DNA from: Verrucomicrobiaceae bacterium
GTDB lineage: Bacteria > Verrucomicrobiota > Verrucomicrobiia > Verrucomicrobiales > Verrucomicrobiaceae
Assembly (NCBI GenBank): GCA_027489965.1
Contig: JAIXZA010000009.1
Coordinates: 1-64,000 of the forward strand
Direction of reading: 5' to 3'
Length of the DNA stretch: 64,000 nucleotides
In this document: in pieces, positions 54,802 through 63,514 of the stretch
Layout of the letters: every line of letters starts with the position of its first letter
How positions within the stretch are numbered: the stretch's first letter is position 1
The notes under the pieces: generated by a model
Told to the model about the DNA's origin: nothing
Databases searched by the model: none
Seen by the model: only the letters and a program-made list of their open reading frames with translations
Position numbers and translations under genes: made by a program

Positions 54802-55985
54802 GGCTGCTTGTCCTTCGCGGGTTGAGTGAGCGCCATATCAGTGAGCGCTGGCTTCACTTGGTTGCCATTCCGCACGCTCATGAGACCGAGAATGACAACG
54901 CGTTCATCGGCCTTCAATCCATCACGCACAACGCGTAGACCATCGACGAGCGGGCCGAGCTTGATGGGGCGATACACGGCCTTGTCCTCCGCATCGATCA
55001 CCCAAACGTAGCTGCTACCTTGATCATCACCGACGGCGGCATCACGGATGAGCAGGCCGTCGTATTCTCCGCTGCCGGGGATGCGCACTTTGGCAAAGAA
55101 GCCGGGCGACATGAGACGGTCTTTGTTGGGAAAAAGGCCGCGTGCGCGAATGGTGCCGGTCTCGGGGTTGATTTGATTATCCACGAAGTCGATCTCGCCT
55201 TTGTGCGGCCAGCCTTCCTGGTTCACGAGCGCCATTTCCGCTGGGATGCGCTGGAAGAGCGCACTCTCGCGTTCGCCCGATTTGTGCATCTCGCGGTATT
55301 TGAGCGCAGAACGCTCATCGACCTCAATGTCGCAATAGATCGGGTCAAGCTCGACGATGGTGGTAAGCAAGGTTGCATCTCTAGTGCCACCAGTGACTAG
55401 ATTGCCTTCCGTTACTCGCGCATCGCTGATACGGCCACTGATCGGCGCACGAATCTGAGCGAATTCGAGATCGAGCTTTGCTGAGCTGACCATGGCCTCA
55501 GCTGCGCGTACGGCGGCCTGCTCACCAATTGCGCTTTTAAAACGGCGTTCGGATTCCTCGGTCGAAATGACCTGCCCCTGACGCAGCATGGTGGCGTTCT
55601 TTGCCTCGATATTCGCAAGATCAGCGTTCGTTTTCGCCTGTGCCAGCACGGCCTCGGCACGCTGCACGATGGCCTCGTAGGGACGCGGGTCGATGGTGAA
55701 AAGCAGATCGCCTTCCTTCACCTCCGTACCTTCTTTGAAATGCACCTTGGTGAGGTAGCCGGACACACGGGCGCGGATTTCGACTTTCTCACGGGCGATG
55801 AGACGACCGGTGAACTCGTCCCAGTCGGTGAGTCGTCTGGCGATGGGTTTGGCGACGGTGACATCCGGCATTCCAGCCTTCGGCGGACCTGCGGGGCCTT
55901 TGGCGATGGGTTTGCATCCGGAAACAACGAGCGCCACCGCTAACAAAGGCATGGCGTAGCGCGAAAAGCGAGAAAGAGGACTCAT
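54798..55985 (-). CDS. RND efflux periplasmic adaptor lipoprotein (AcrA/MexE type)
   Basis: 395 residues from ATG 55985. Lipobox VVSGC. The barrel-sandwich hybrid and coiled-coil hairpin are visible: REKVEIRARVSGYLTKVHFKEG, VKEGDLLFTIDPRPYEAIVQRAEAVL, QIRAPISGRISDARVTEGNLV. It links the permease to the channel. It is the first gene of the three-gene efflux operon; a LysR-type remnant lies upstream in the opposite direction, 69 bases away. Confidence 0.94.
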   Translation of the reverse strand: MSPLSRFSRYAMPLLAVALVVSGCKPIAKGPAGPPKAGMPDVTVAKPIARRLTDWDEFTGRLIAREKVEIRARVSGYLTKVHFKEGTEVKEGDLLFTIDPRPYEAIVQRAEAVLAQAKTNADLANIEAKNATMLRQGQVISTEESERRFKSAIGEQAAVRAAEAMVSSAKLDLEFAQIRAPISGRISDARVTEGNLVTGGTRDATLLTTIVELDPIYCDIEVDERSALKYREMHKSGERESALFQRIPAEMALVNQEGWPHKGEIDFVDNQINPETGTIRARGLFPNKDRLMSPGFFAKVRIPGSGEYDGLLIRDAAVGDDQGSSYVWVIDAEDKAVYRPIKLGPLVDGLRVVRDGLKADERVVILGLMSVRNGNQVKPALTDMALTQPAKDKQP

Positions 55986-56054
55986 GAGGTTAAATACGGG
56001 CCAAGAGGCCACTTCAACAGTACAGATTCAACATAGCGCTTATACACTTGCTGC

Positions 56055-56162
56055 ATGACAAATCTGAATGATCTCCAACAAATCCGCGAGTTCGTGTAAA
56101 TCGCCGAATCGGGCAGCATTTCGGCCGCCGCGAAGATTTTGAGCATGGGGCAGTGCTCTTGA
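56055..56162 (+). pseudogene. Remnant of a divergent LysR-family regulator
   Basis: ATG at 56055 starts a LysR helix-turn-helix N-terminus, LNDLQQIREFV, then an in-frame TAA at 56097 and, in the same frame, IAESGSISAAAKILSMGQ. A second stop follows at 56160. Together the two pieces read as the conserved first 33 residues of a LysR protein; nothing after them continues the family. It lies divergently in front of the RND operon, the usual place of its regulator. Confidence 0.72.
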
Positions 56163-56301
56163 CTCTACAAATCAGTTTCTGGGCTTGTGTGCCTGCCTTA
56201 ACCTCTGTTACAAAGCAGAATGAATGGCAGCTCTGCCGTAGCTTCGATGGCAATCAAAGCCAAACGTCCTCAAACCCTTCGATTGCCAATCGAATCACCA
56301 C

Positions 56302-57870
56302 ATGAACCGCCGCCACTTCATTGCACTCACCGCCGCCGCGCCGCTTGCGACAGCGGAACCACGTCGCAAAGCGCCCTTCCGTGTGATCTACAGCAACGAC
56401 CTCACAAACATCACTTCGTGCGTGAGTCCCTTTCACGCCGCACGCGAACCGTTTCGGCCGGAAATGCTCGATGCTACCGTCGATGAAGTCACGGGCTTAG
56501 TGGACGCACACTTTTTGCAGCCTGGTCTTGGTGTGGTGCCGATGTGGCCGAGCAGGGTGATCGATCTGAAGCAGCACTTCGCGTGGATCAAACAGCGCTA
56601 CGGGCAGAAGCCGGATTCGTTCAGCCAATTTGTTCTGAACGGCGGTGACATCGTGCAGCGCTTCATCGAACGCTGCCGCGCGAAGGGTCAGGCGGCCTTC
56701 ATCTCGCTGCGGATGAACGACGCGCATCACAAGGAATTCGTCGACCCAAAACTGGGAGACAAACCGGGCAGCAGCATCGGGATGAGTGTCACTCGCTGGT
56801 ATGCCGAACATCCCGAGCATCGCATCAAACCAGGCTCGCTGCGCGGTGCGGACCTCGTTTTGAACTGGGCGGAGCCGGAAGTGCGGGCACAGAAGCTCGC
56901 GATGCTCCGCGAGCTGTGTGAGAACTACAACCTGGACGGCCTCGAACTCGATTTCCTGCGCTTCTACAGCTACTTCCGCCCCGAAACACCACTGGAGCAA
57001 CGCCGCGCCATCATGACGAACTTTGTCCATGACGTGCGAAAACTTCTCGGGCCAAAAAAATGGCTCTGCGCCCGTGTGCCGTGCTATTTCACCGCTTTGG
57101 ACGAACTCGGCCTCGACTTGAAAGCACTCGTTGCCGCCGGTCTCGACATGGTGAACGCCTCCGCGCATTATTTCACGACCCAGCAGCACGACCTCGCCGC
57201 TATTCGCCAATTGACGACCGATGCCACGCTCTACTTCGAGCTCTGTCACACAATTTGGAAAGGCGACAAAGTGCAGCCCGGTTACGACGTCTTTCCCTTC
57301 CGTCGCGCCACCCGCGAGCATCTGCACACCTCCGCGCATCTCGCCTATGCACGCGGCGCGGACGGCATCAGCCTCTTCAACTTCGCCTACTACCGCCAGC
57401 ACGGTCAGGGAGAAGGCCGCGGCGAATTCGGCGAGCCGCCATTTGAGGCGCTCAATGCGCTGCGTGATCCGCAAATCCTCGCAAAAAGCCCGCAGCACTG
57501 GTTCATCGCGAGTGGTTGGAGATCCCCCGGTGCGAAGCCGTTGCCCGTGCCGAGAAAACTGGAACTGAACAAGCCTGCGAAGTTCAACTTCGATCTCGCA
57601 TCGCCTCGTGGTGATGCCCGCGTGCGCATTCAGACAGATCAGACAGATCAGACAGATCTAGTGGCTGACTTCAACGGCGAAGCCATTTCCCCAACCGATG
57701 ATGTCTCCGAGCCATTCGCCGTGCCTTATCCATCCATGCTCGCCAAACCCGAAGAACTGCGTGCGTGGCTCATTCCGTCCCGGTTGCTCCGCGAAGGCAA
57801 AAACAGCCTCGAAGTCACATTGAAGTCGGGCCAGCCCACGACCGTTCTATTCGTCGATCTCGCCTGCTGA
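56302..57870 (+). CDS. Secreted glycoside-hydrolase-like protein (TIM-barrel)
   Basis: 522 residues. Signal MNRRHFIALTAAAPLA with two arginines, Tat-like. The body reads as a TIM barrel with the strand DGLELDFLRFYSYFRPE (two acidic residues) and AYARGADGISLFNFAYYR near the end; this is similar to glycoside hydrolase-like domains of the GHL10/DUF group. A three-copy 9-bp repeat (57631-57657) inserts QTDQTDQTD in the C-terminal region. Located between the efflux operon and a second set of secreted enzymes. Substrate unknown. Confidence 0.8.
   Translation: MNRRHFIALTAAAPLATAEPRRKAPFRVIYSNDLTNITSCVSPFHAAREPFRPEMLDATVDEVTGLVDAHFLQPGLGVVPMWPSRVIDLKQHFAWIKQRYGQKPDSFSQFVLNGGDIVQRFIERCRAKGQAAFISLRMNDAHHKEFVDPKLGDKPGSSIGMSVTRWYAEHPEHRIKPGSLRGADLVLNWAEPEVRAQKLAMLRELCENYNLDGLELDFLRFYSYFRPETPLEQRRAIMTNFVHDVRKLLGPKKWLCARVPCYFTALDELGLDLKALVAAGLDMVNASAHYFTTQQHDLAAIRQLTTDATLYFELCHTIWKGDKVQPGYDVFPFRRATREHLHTSAHLAYARGADGISLFNFAYYRQHGQGEGRGEFGEPPFEALNALRDPQILAKSPQHWFIASGWRSPGAKPLPVPRKLELNKPAKFNFDLASPRGDARVRIQTDQTDQTDLVADFNGEAISPTDDVSEPFAVPYPSMLAKPEELRAWLIPSRLLREGKNSLEVTLKSGQPTTVLFVDLAC
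57631..57657. repeat. Three tandem copies of a 9-bp repeat in a coding region
   Basis: cagacagat occurs three times without mismatch and encodes QTD three times. Copy-number change would keep the reading frame. Confidence 0.85.
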
Positions 57871-57874
57871 TCTC

Positions 57875-59032
57875 ATGAAACGACTCCTCTGCCTACTTCT
57901 AATAGCCACGAGCTTGGCAGCGGCCCCAGACGGTCTGCTTCTTGATCTCGTCGTGCCGCCGATTGAGAAGGATCGCTTCCAACATGCGGAGTTTTCCTGC
58001 TGGATCGCAGATGCGTCAAAGCCTGTCAAAGCAGTCATCATTCATCAGCATGGTTGCACGAATGCCTCGCCGGACAATCATCCGCCCATCACGAGTGACT
58101 GGCATTGGCGAGCGCTGGCGCGAAAACATGACGCGGCACTCCTTGTGCCGATGTATCAAGTGAGCGGCAACTGCTCCGATTGGAACGATCCTGAAAGCGG
58201 CTCCGAACGTGCTTTGTTTACAGCTTTGGATGATTTCTCGCGCCGCTCCGGTCGTGCGGAGATGAAAGACGCGCCGTGGGTGCTGTGGGGACACTCAGGT
58301 GGCTCCAGTTGGTCCGCACAGATGATCACGCGGCACCCGAAACGAGTACTCGCAGCCTCGTTTCGTGGCGGATGTCACAAGCAGTTCGGTAAACCCGAGT
58401 TTCGGGCAAAGTTTGGTCCCATCGCACGCGAGTTACCGCTACTCTTCGTTTGGGGAAAACGCGAGTCGGTGCCCACTTCCAGCCACTTCGTATCATGGGA
58501 GCCGATGAACACGATGTTCCGTGAGTTGCGCAGCATAGGAGGCAAGGTTTGTCGTATCATTGATCCGCGCTCTGAGCATGGTTGCGATGATTCGAGGCTG
58601 ATGAGCATCCCGTTCTTTGATGCTGTGCTTTCAGGCAAAGCCACAACCCAGGCAGTCGTTGATGCAGAGACATCTTGGTTTCCAGACGAGTCGTTTGCAG
58701 CGCACTGGCGCGAGTTTTCCGAGCATGGAACGCTGAAGCCAATCCATCCCGATCTTACTGCGCCGAAACTCACCGTCACGCAGGATTCAATGGGACACAC
58801 CAGACTGAGTTGGTGCGTCATTCCTGAACTCTCGGGTGGCCTACGGGCTCTGCGGTTTTATCGCGATGGAAAGCTTTGGAAAGAACTTGGCCTGAAGCCG
58901 ACTGACTTCCTCGCTACCAGTCGCGACTCGGCGCCTGAAGTTTTGCGGCTTCAGGAGCTCATTGATAATTCACCAGCCCCGCACTCCTACAAACTCACCT
59001 TTCTCGACACAGCAGGTAACGAATCCCCGTAA
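57875..59032 (+). CDS. Secreted alpha/beta-hydrolase
   Basis: 385 residues. Signal peptide MKRLLCLLLIATSLAAA. HQHGCTN is the oxyanion region, WVLWGHSGGSSWSAQMI carries the nucleophile serine, and SEHGC near residue 230 offers the histidine. The C-terminal part is a fibronectin-like beta domain (LRALRFYRDGKLWKE). Sialic acid or polysaccharide de-esterification is possible by its position between secreted glycan enzymes. It starts 4 bases after the preceding gene and ends 12 bases before the sialidase. Confidence 0.82.
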   Translation: MKRLLCLLLIATSLAAAPDGLLLDLVVPPIEKDRFQHAEFSCWIADASKPVKAVIIHQHGCTNASPDNHPPITSDWHWRALARKHDAALLVPMYQVSGNCSDWNDPESGSERALFTALDDFSRRSGRAEMKDAPWVLWGHSGGSSWSAQMITRHPKRVLAASFRGGCHKQFGKPEFRAKFGPIARELPLLFVWGKRESVPTSSHFVSWEPMNTMFRELRSIGGKVCRIIDPRSEHGCDDSRLMSIPFFDAVLSGKATTQAVVDAETSWFPDESFAAHWREFSEHGTLKPIHPDLTAPKLTVTQDSMGHTRLSWCVIPELSGGLRALRFYRDGKLWKELGLKPTDFLATSRDSAPEVLRLQELIDNSPAPHSYKLTFLDTAGNESP

Positions 59033-59044
59033 CATCCCATTCCT

Positions 59045-60220
59045 ATGATCCGCCTCTTCACGTCTTTGCTTCTCTTTTCGCTCTGCGGCAGTCTCGCCGC
59101 CGCAAATCCGCTGTTTGAAAAAACCGATGTCTTTCCGCCAGGATTGAACGGCATCGCCAGGTATCGCATTCCCGGCATCGTCGTGACGCAAAAAGGCACA
59201 GTGCTCGCCTATGCCGAAGCACGGAAGAACAGCAGCTCCGACTGGGGCGAGATTGAGATTCATCTGCGCCGCTCCACCGATGGTGGAAAGACTTGGGAGG
59301 CAGCACAGCACATCGCGCATCTAGGAACACGCTTGGAAGGCAACCCACACAAAAAAGAAGGCGGTGAGAACGAGCAAACCGTGAACAATCCCGTCGCCAT
59401 TGTAGATCGGGAGACAGGAGCCATTGATTTTCTCTACTGCATCAACTATGCTCGCTGCTATTCCATGCGCAGTCTAGATGATGGACTCACGTGGAGCACG
59501 CCGGTGGACATCACGGCGACATTTGAGCCGTTCAGGAAGCACTACGACTGGAAAGTGATCGCCACAGGTCCTGGGCATGGCGTTCAAATCAAAAGTGGCC
59601 GTCTGGTCGTGCCGATCTGGATTGCCTACGGTAAAGAAGGTGATCACGGACCTTCTGCGGCTGCCACGATCTTTAGCGACGATCACGGCAAGACTTGGCA
59701 AGCTGGAGATCTATGCCTGCCAAATCAAGGCGACTTCAGCAATCCCAACGAAACCATGATCACCGAGCTGTCCGATGGCCGCGTGATGCTCGTTGCACGC
59801 AGCGTATCGAAAGCCAATCGAAAGATTGTCACCACCAGTCCTGATGGCGCACGTAACTGGACCGCACCCGCCTTCCATGATCAACTCTGGGAACCCGTCT
59901 GCATGGCTAGCATCATTGCGCATCCATCGAAACCCGGTACTTTGATCTTCTCCAATCCGCACACGCTCAAGCTCGACAAAGATGGCAAAGAAGTTCCCGC
60001 CGGAAGAGGCAAACGCGAGAATCTCAGCATCAAATTAAGCCACGACGACGGTCAAACTTGGCCGGTGAACAAGACGCTCGATGCAGGCCCCAGCGCCTAC
60101 TCTGATCTTGCCGTTCTGCCAGATGGAACCGTGTTGTGTTTGTATGAAGGAAAGGCAGACATCCAAATCGCTCGCTTTAATCTTGAATGGATCGCTGATC
60201 ATCAAACGATTTCACGGTGA
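59045..60220 (+). CDS. Secreted exo-sialidase (GH33-like)
   Basis: 391 residues. Signal peptide MIRLFTSLLLFSLCGSLAA. Sialidase fold with the RIP motif (Arg41 in YRIPGIVV), Asp boxes (STDGGKTW, DDGLTW, SDDHGKTW, HDDGQTW), the catalytic Asp in SDWGEIEI, Glu in NPNETMITEL, Tyr in SAYSDLAV, triad arginines in LVARS and KRENLSI, and Glu368 in LYEG. All residues needed to release sialic acid are visible. Paralog of the protein at 49019, which lacks two of them. Last gene of a three-gene plus-strand group. Confidence 0.92.
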   Translation: MIRLFTSLLLFSLCGSLAAANPLFEKTDVFPPGLNGIARYRIPGIVVTQKGTVLAYAEARKNSSSDWGEIEIHLRRSTDGGKTWEAAQHIAHLGTRLEGNPHKKEGGENEQTVNNPVAIVDRETGAIDFLYCINYARCYSMRSLDDGLTWSTPVDITATFEPFRKHYDWKVIATGPGHGVQIKSGRLVVPIWIAYGKEGDHGPSAAATIFSDDHGKTWQAGDLCLPNQGDFSNPNETMITELSDGRVMLVARSVSKANRKIVTTSPDGARNWTAPAFHDQLWEPVCMASIIAHPSKPGTLIFSNPHTLKLDKDGKEVPAGRGKRENLSIKLSHDDGQTWPVNKTLDAGPSAYSDLAVLPDGTVLCLYEGKADIQIARFNLEWIADHQTISR

Positions 60221-60272
60221 AGTCCTATTGTGTATGACTTGGCAAACCCAGACTGTGCGCTAAGGATGATGG

Positions 60273-61613
60273 ATGTTCGATATTCGTGAAAAGGCTGAAC
60301 AAGTTCAGCGCGCCTTCCTTGTGGGAGCTTATTTTAATCGCCGCCATGCGGATGAGGCCAGAGAGCTGCTCATTGAGCTCAAGGATCTTGTGGAGACACT
60401 CAGCATCACTGTGGTGAGCACGGAGCTGGTTTTTGCCAGGGAACACACAGCTCGGCACCTGATCGGAAAAGGCAAAGCAGCTGAGCTCATAGCAAAGGCC
60501 AAGGAAATGGAGGCTGACTGCATCATTTTCGACAATCAGCTATCCCCTGGGCAGCAGCGTGCCTGGGAAGGTGATGCAAATCTCAGCGTGATTGATCGAC
60601 ATGAGGTCATTCTCGACATCTTCAATCTGCGCGCCAAGACAAGAGAAGCGCGTCTGCAGGTGGAGCTTGCTCGCTTGGCCTATTCCATTCCAAGATTGAC
60701 GCGAATGTGGGCCCATTTAGACCGTCAAGGAGGTGGCTCAGGAGGCAGCACAGGCGGCGGCAGTGGAGCTGGCGGTGGTGGCGGCGCTGCACGTGGTGAG
60801 GGTGAAACCCAGCTCGAAGTGGACCGCCGACTGGTGGACAAACGCGTAGACAAGCTGAAAGCCGATTTAGAAGAAGTCAAAAAACAACGTGAGACCATGC
60901 GTAAAGAGCGCGGGCGCGTGGACCTACCCCATTCAGCGATTGTTGGTTATACCAATTCCGGCAAATCTTCCCTGCTCAACAAGCTGGCCAATTCAGATGT
61001 GCTGGCTGAAGACAAACTCTTTGCGACCTTGGATACCACCACGCGCAAGCTCGACCTTCCTGATGGCACCTCCATGCTGCTCACAGACACAGTCGGCTTC
61101 ATCCGCAACCTGCCCCATGATTTAGTGCAGAGTTTCCGCGCCACCCTCGAAGAGTCTGTACTCGCTGATTTCCTCATTCACGTCATTGATGCCAGTTCGT
61201 CTCAGGCTTTGGAGTTTTACCAAACGACAACCAAAGTCCTGGCGGAGCTTGGCGCAGGAGAAAAACGAGCTTTGCTGGTCTTAAACAAAACGGATCTTAT
61301 TGATGACACACGTCAGTTAGAACTCAGACGCGAGTTCCCTGAAGCCATCTTCATTTCCGTTAAAACAGGTCAGGGCATTGAAGAGCTGCTCCACCGGATG
61401 CATGACATGCTGATTGACCGCGTTGTGCGTTTGGATCTCAGCATCCCGATGCATCGCATGGATCTTGTGGCACTGGCTCATGAGAATGGAAAAGTGCTCT
61501 CAGAGGATTACCAGCGTGGCGTGGCCGACATCACCATTGTGATCCCCAAAAGAATCGAATCGCGTTTCATTGAGTTTCTAGTGCCCCAAAAAGGGAAAAA
61601 AGTGAAGAAATAG
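60273..61613 (+). CDS. hflX: Ribosome-associated GTPase HflX
   Basis: 446 residues. Binds stalled 50S/70S ribosomes and splits them. Has the N-terminal HflX domain (RHLIGKGKAAELIAKAKE, IIFDNQLSPGQQR) and the GTPase domain: G1 GYTNSGKSSLLN, G3 DTVGFIRNLP, G4 NKTD. Between the domains, the usual RQGGGIG...GETQLE region carries a longer Gly/Ser/Thr-rich run (about residues 151-173). Followed by the TauE/SafE-type gene. Confidence 0.95.
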   Translation: MFDIREKAEQVQRAFLVGAYFNRRHADEARELLIELKDLVETLSITVVSTELVFAREHTARHLIGKGKAAELIAKAKEMEADCIIFDNQLSPGQQRAWEGDANLSVIDRHEVILDIFNLRAKTREARLQVELARLAYSIPRLTRMWAHLDRQGGGSGGSTGGGSGAGGGGGAARGEGETQLEVDRRLVDKRVDKLKADLEEVKKQRETMRKERGRVDLPHSAIVGYTNSGKSSLLNKLANSDVLAEDKLFATLDTTTRKLDLPDGTSMLLTDTVGFIRNLPHDLVQSFRATLEESVLADFLIHVIDASSSQALEFYQTTTKVLAELGAGEKRALLVLNKTDLIDDTRQLELRREFPEAIFISVKTGQGIEELLHRMHDMLIDRVVRLDLSIPMHRMDLVALAHENGKVLSEDYQRGVADITIVIPKRIESRFIEFLVPQKGKKVKK

Positions 61614-61628
61614 CATTCCACCATCAAA

Positions 61629-62000
61629 ATGACACTCTCTACCATTCTGACCTGCCTTGGCATTGGCATCATCTCTGGCATTGTAGCCGCGCTTTGTGGC
61701 GTCGGCGGCGGAGTGATCATGGTGCCAGCGTTTGTGTTCTTTCTGGCCATGCCCCAGAAGATGGCTGTGGCGACTAGCCTAGCCATCATCATTCCCACCG
61801 CACTGATGGCGACGACGCAGAATGCCCGCAATGATCTGGTAAATTGGAAGGTCGCAGCAATAACCGCCTTATCGGCTTCCATCCTGGCCTATTACGGCGC
61901 GGGTTGGTTGAAGAGTCTGAGTGATCAATCACTGACACGGATCTTTGGCACAGTACTGATTATCTTTGGCTTGAAAATGCTGCTTCAAGGCAAGACTTGA
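61629..62000 (+). CDS. TauE/SafE-family half-length membrane protein
   Basis: 123 residues with four membrane helices (GIISGIVAALCGVGGGVIMVPAF, AVATSLAIIIPTALMAT, WKVAAITALSASILAYYGA, LTRIFGTVLIIFGLKMLL). The GVGGG loop is typical of TauE/SafE sulfite and anion exporters, which contain two such halves; only one is here. Either a true half-size protein that dimerises, or a truncated gene. No second half is seen in the next 1.2 kb. Confidence 0.8.
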   Translation: MTLSTILTCLGIGIISGIVAALCGVGGGVIMVPAFVFFLAMPQKMAVATSLAIIIPTALMATTQNARNDLVNWKVAAITALSASILAYYGAGWLKSLSDQSLTRIFGTVLIIFGLKMLLQGKT

Positions 62001-62050
62001 AGCGCTAAGCCTAGATCCGAGAATGAAAAATCGTTGAGTTGCGCCAGGGC

Positions 62051-62133
62051 TTGATTTCACAAGGCTTCTTCGACTCGAAGCGACTATGTCTTGGGTGATA
62101 CTGCCCGAGAGGCGGATAGCCTTGTGGAATCAA
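62051..62133. repeat. Structured inverted-repeat element next to the Y1 transposase
   Basis: ttgatttcacaaggct (62051-62066) and agccttgtggaatcaa (62118-62133) are inverted with 15 of 16 matches. Between them is a small hairpin cttcg-act-cgaag (62068-62080). The element ends 36 bases from the transposase stop. Such structured repeats (REP/BIME-like) are the substrates of RAYT transposases. Confidence 0.6.
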
Positions 62134-62169
62134 TGACGGATGCAAATCAGAGGTCAGCCGTTCCCGTTT

Positions 62170-63297
62170 TCAATTCACCGCTCTAACTCGCAGCTGTCGC
62201 AAAGTAAACAAAGATCCTTCCGCTTCCTTCAACCGGCGCGCTCCATTTTTCCTTTTCGGTCCGAATCGATCTCGATGCTCCGTGAAAACATTCTCCACGA
62301 ACTCTTGGCTTCCCAGCACAAGGCCATCGCTGAAGTAACGCACTCTCAACCGCACGAGCTCCAGCACGCTTAATTTGCCCTTTTCTCTGAGCACTCTTCG
62401 CGCCTCGTCTGCTGTTACGCCTTGGCGCACCACATTCCTATTTTGGGCATCTTTGATCTCTACCCCTGTGGAAAAAAGCAGGCAGCGATACGCATCCGCT
62501 CCGCCCTTTTCCCAACCGTCCACCGGTGTGCCTGTGACCTTGCTCAGCCCGCGTTGCGCCTTTCTGATGCCACTGGTAGCTTCAGCGTATCCACACCATC
62601 GATAATCCTTCGGATCATTCACCAGCCCGGCACGCACTGGATTGAGATCAATGTAAGCTGCCATCGTATGCAGAGGCTCGCCTTTGCCCTCCACCAACAC
62701 ACTTTTATAGCGATCCATCCACAGCGTGCCCTTACGCTCTCGGCGCTTATTAAACCAGCGACTGAAGCGCTCCTTAACTTCCTTCATGTAGATCGAAAGA
62801 TCGCAGAATCGCTTCTTAATCCCCTCTAACTTTGTCTGCACTAGCGCCTCAAGCCCCATCTTACGCAGTTCAGCAATTTCTGACTTTAAATAGTCCACGT
62901 AAGCCTTGCTGTAAAGCGCTCGCAGATGATCCAGCAAACGTGCCTCACCCGTCGGGCCAGCGAACCGCTCCAGCCAAATCTCCCGTTTCGGCACCTCCAC
63001 GAGTGCATGGAAATGGTTGCCCATGATGCAGTAGGTGATCAGCTTCACCCCAGAGAACTCCGCTAGCCGCCACATGACACGTTTAAGCGCCTCCTTTTCA
63101 ACGCCATCGAAGAAGACCTCACCGCCGCAAGTGCGGGACATGACATGGTAAGTGTAACTCTCCAGCGCCCCCTTCCCCAGTATCCGCCTCCGACCGCCCG
63201 ACCAAGAACGCGCCGCCGTGTAAGGCATCGTCTTCGCGTTAATCCCAACAAGTTGAGTTTCCTCAGATTCCCCCTCAAGATCAGATAATTGCGTCAT
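62170..63297 (-). CDS. REP-associated tyrosine transposase (Y1/IS200-like, RAYT)
   Basis: 375 residues. The Y1 transposase domain is in the N-terminal half: ESYTYHVMSRTCGGEVFFDG, then YCIMGNHFHALVEVP, which contains the HUH-type metal-binding histidines. MAAYIDLNPVRAGLV and WCGYAEA follow; a tyrosine there is the likely nucleophile. RAYTs move or maintain small palindromic REP repeats. Two regions with inverted-repeat or REP-like sequence flank it (62051-62133 and 63397-63480). The protein is longer than the usual 150-220 residues of small Y1 transposases. Confidence 0.88.
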   Translation of the reverse strand: MTQLSDLEGESEETQLVGINAKTMPYTAARSWSGGRRRILGKGALESYTYHVMSRTCGGEVFFDGVEKEALKRVMWRLAEFSGVKLITYCIMGNHFHALVEVPKREIWLERFAGPTGEARLLDHLRALYSKAYVDYLKSEIAELRKMGLEALVQTKLEGIKKRFCDLSIYMKEVKERFSRWFNKRRERKGTLWMDRYKSVLVEGKGEPLHTMAAYIDLNPVRAGLVNDPKDYRWCGYAEATSGIRKAQRGLSKVTGTPVDGWEKGGADAYRCLLFSTGVEIKDAQNRNVVRQGVTADEARRVLREKGKLSVLELVRLRVRYFSDGLVLGSQEFVENVFTEHRDRFGPKRKNGARRLKEAEGSLFTLRQLRVRAVN

Positions 63298-63396
63298 AAA
63301 CAGGGTGTCATTTTCGGGCAGAAACGAGGAAAAGCAAGCTGAAATTCACACTGTATGCCTGGCATCTTTTCCCTTTTCCGTCTTTTCCGCCATCGG

Positions 63397-63480
63397 GTGC
63401 GAATCGGAGGCGAAGCCGAGATAGACAACGAGGAACGAGTTGCCCGAAGGGCGAGATGAGCGAAGCGAACGAGTCGTATC
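63397..63480. repeat. REP-like palindrome cluster
   Basis: A dense run of short hairpins and cgaag/cgaac units: ggcgaagcc, gcccgaagggc and gagcgaagcgaacgag. It lies 100 bases upstream of the transposase start. The character is of intergenic REP-type repeats; genome copies cannot be checked here. Confidence 0.45.
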
Positions 63481-63514
63481 AGTCAAACCTAGCACCGTTG
63501 GAAGGTCGTAGTGT

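Noticed and set aside
56244-56293. Imperfect inverted repeat before the glycoside-hydrolase-like gene
   Set aside because: One arm needs an indel to pair and there is no other support for an operator.
56497-57498. 333-residue minus-strand open frame
   Set aside because: Antisense to the Tat-exported glycoside-hydrolase-like gene, which has a real signal peptide and a coherent fold.
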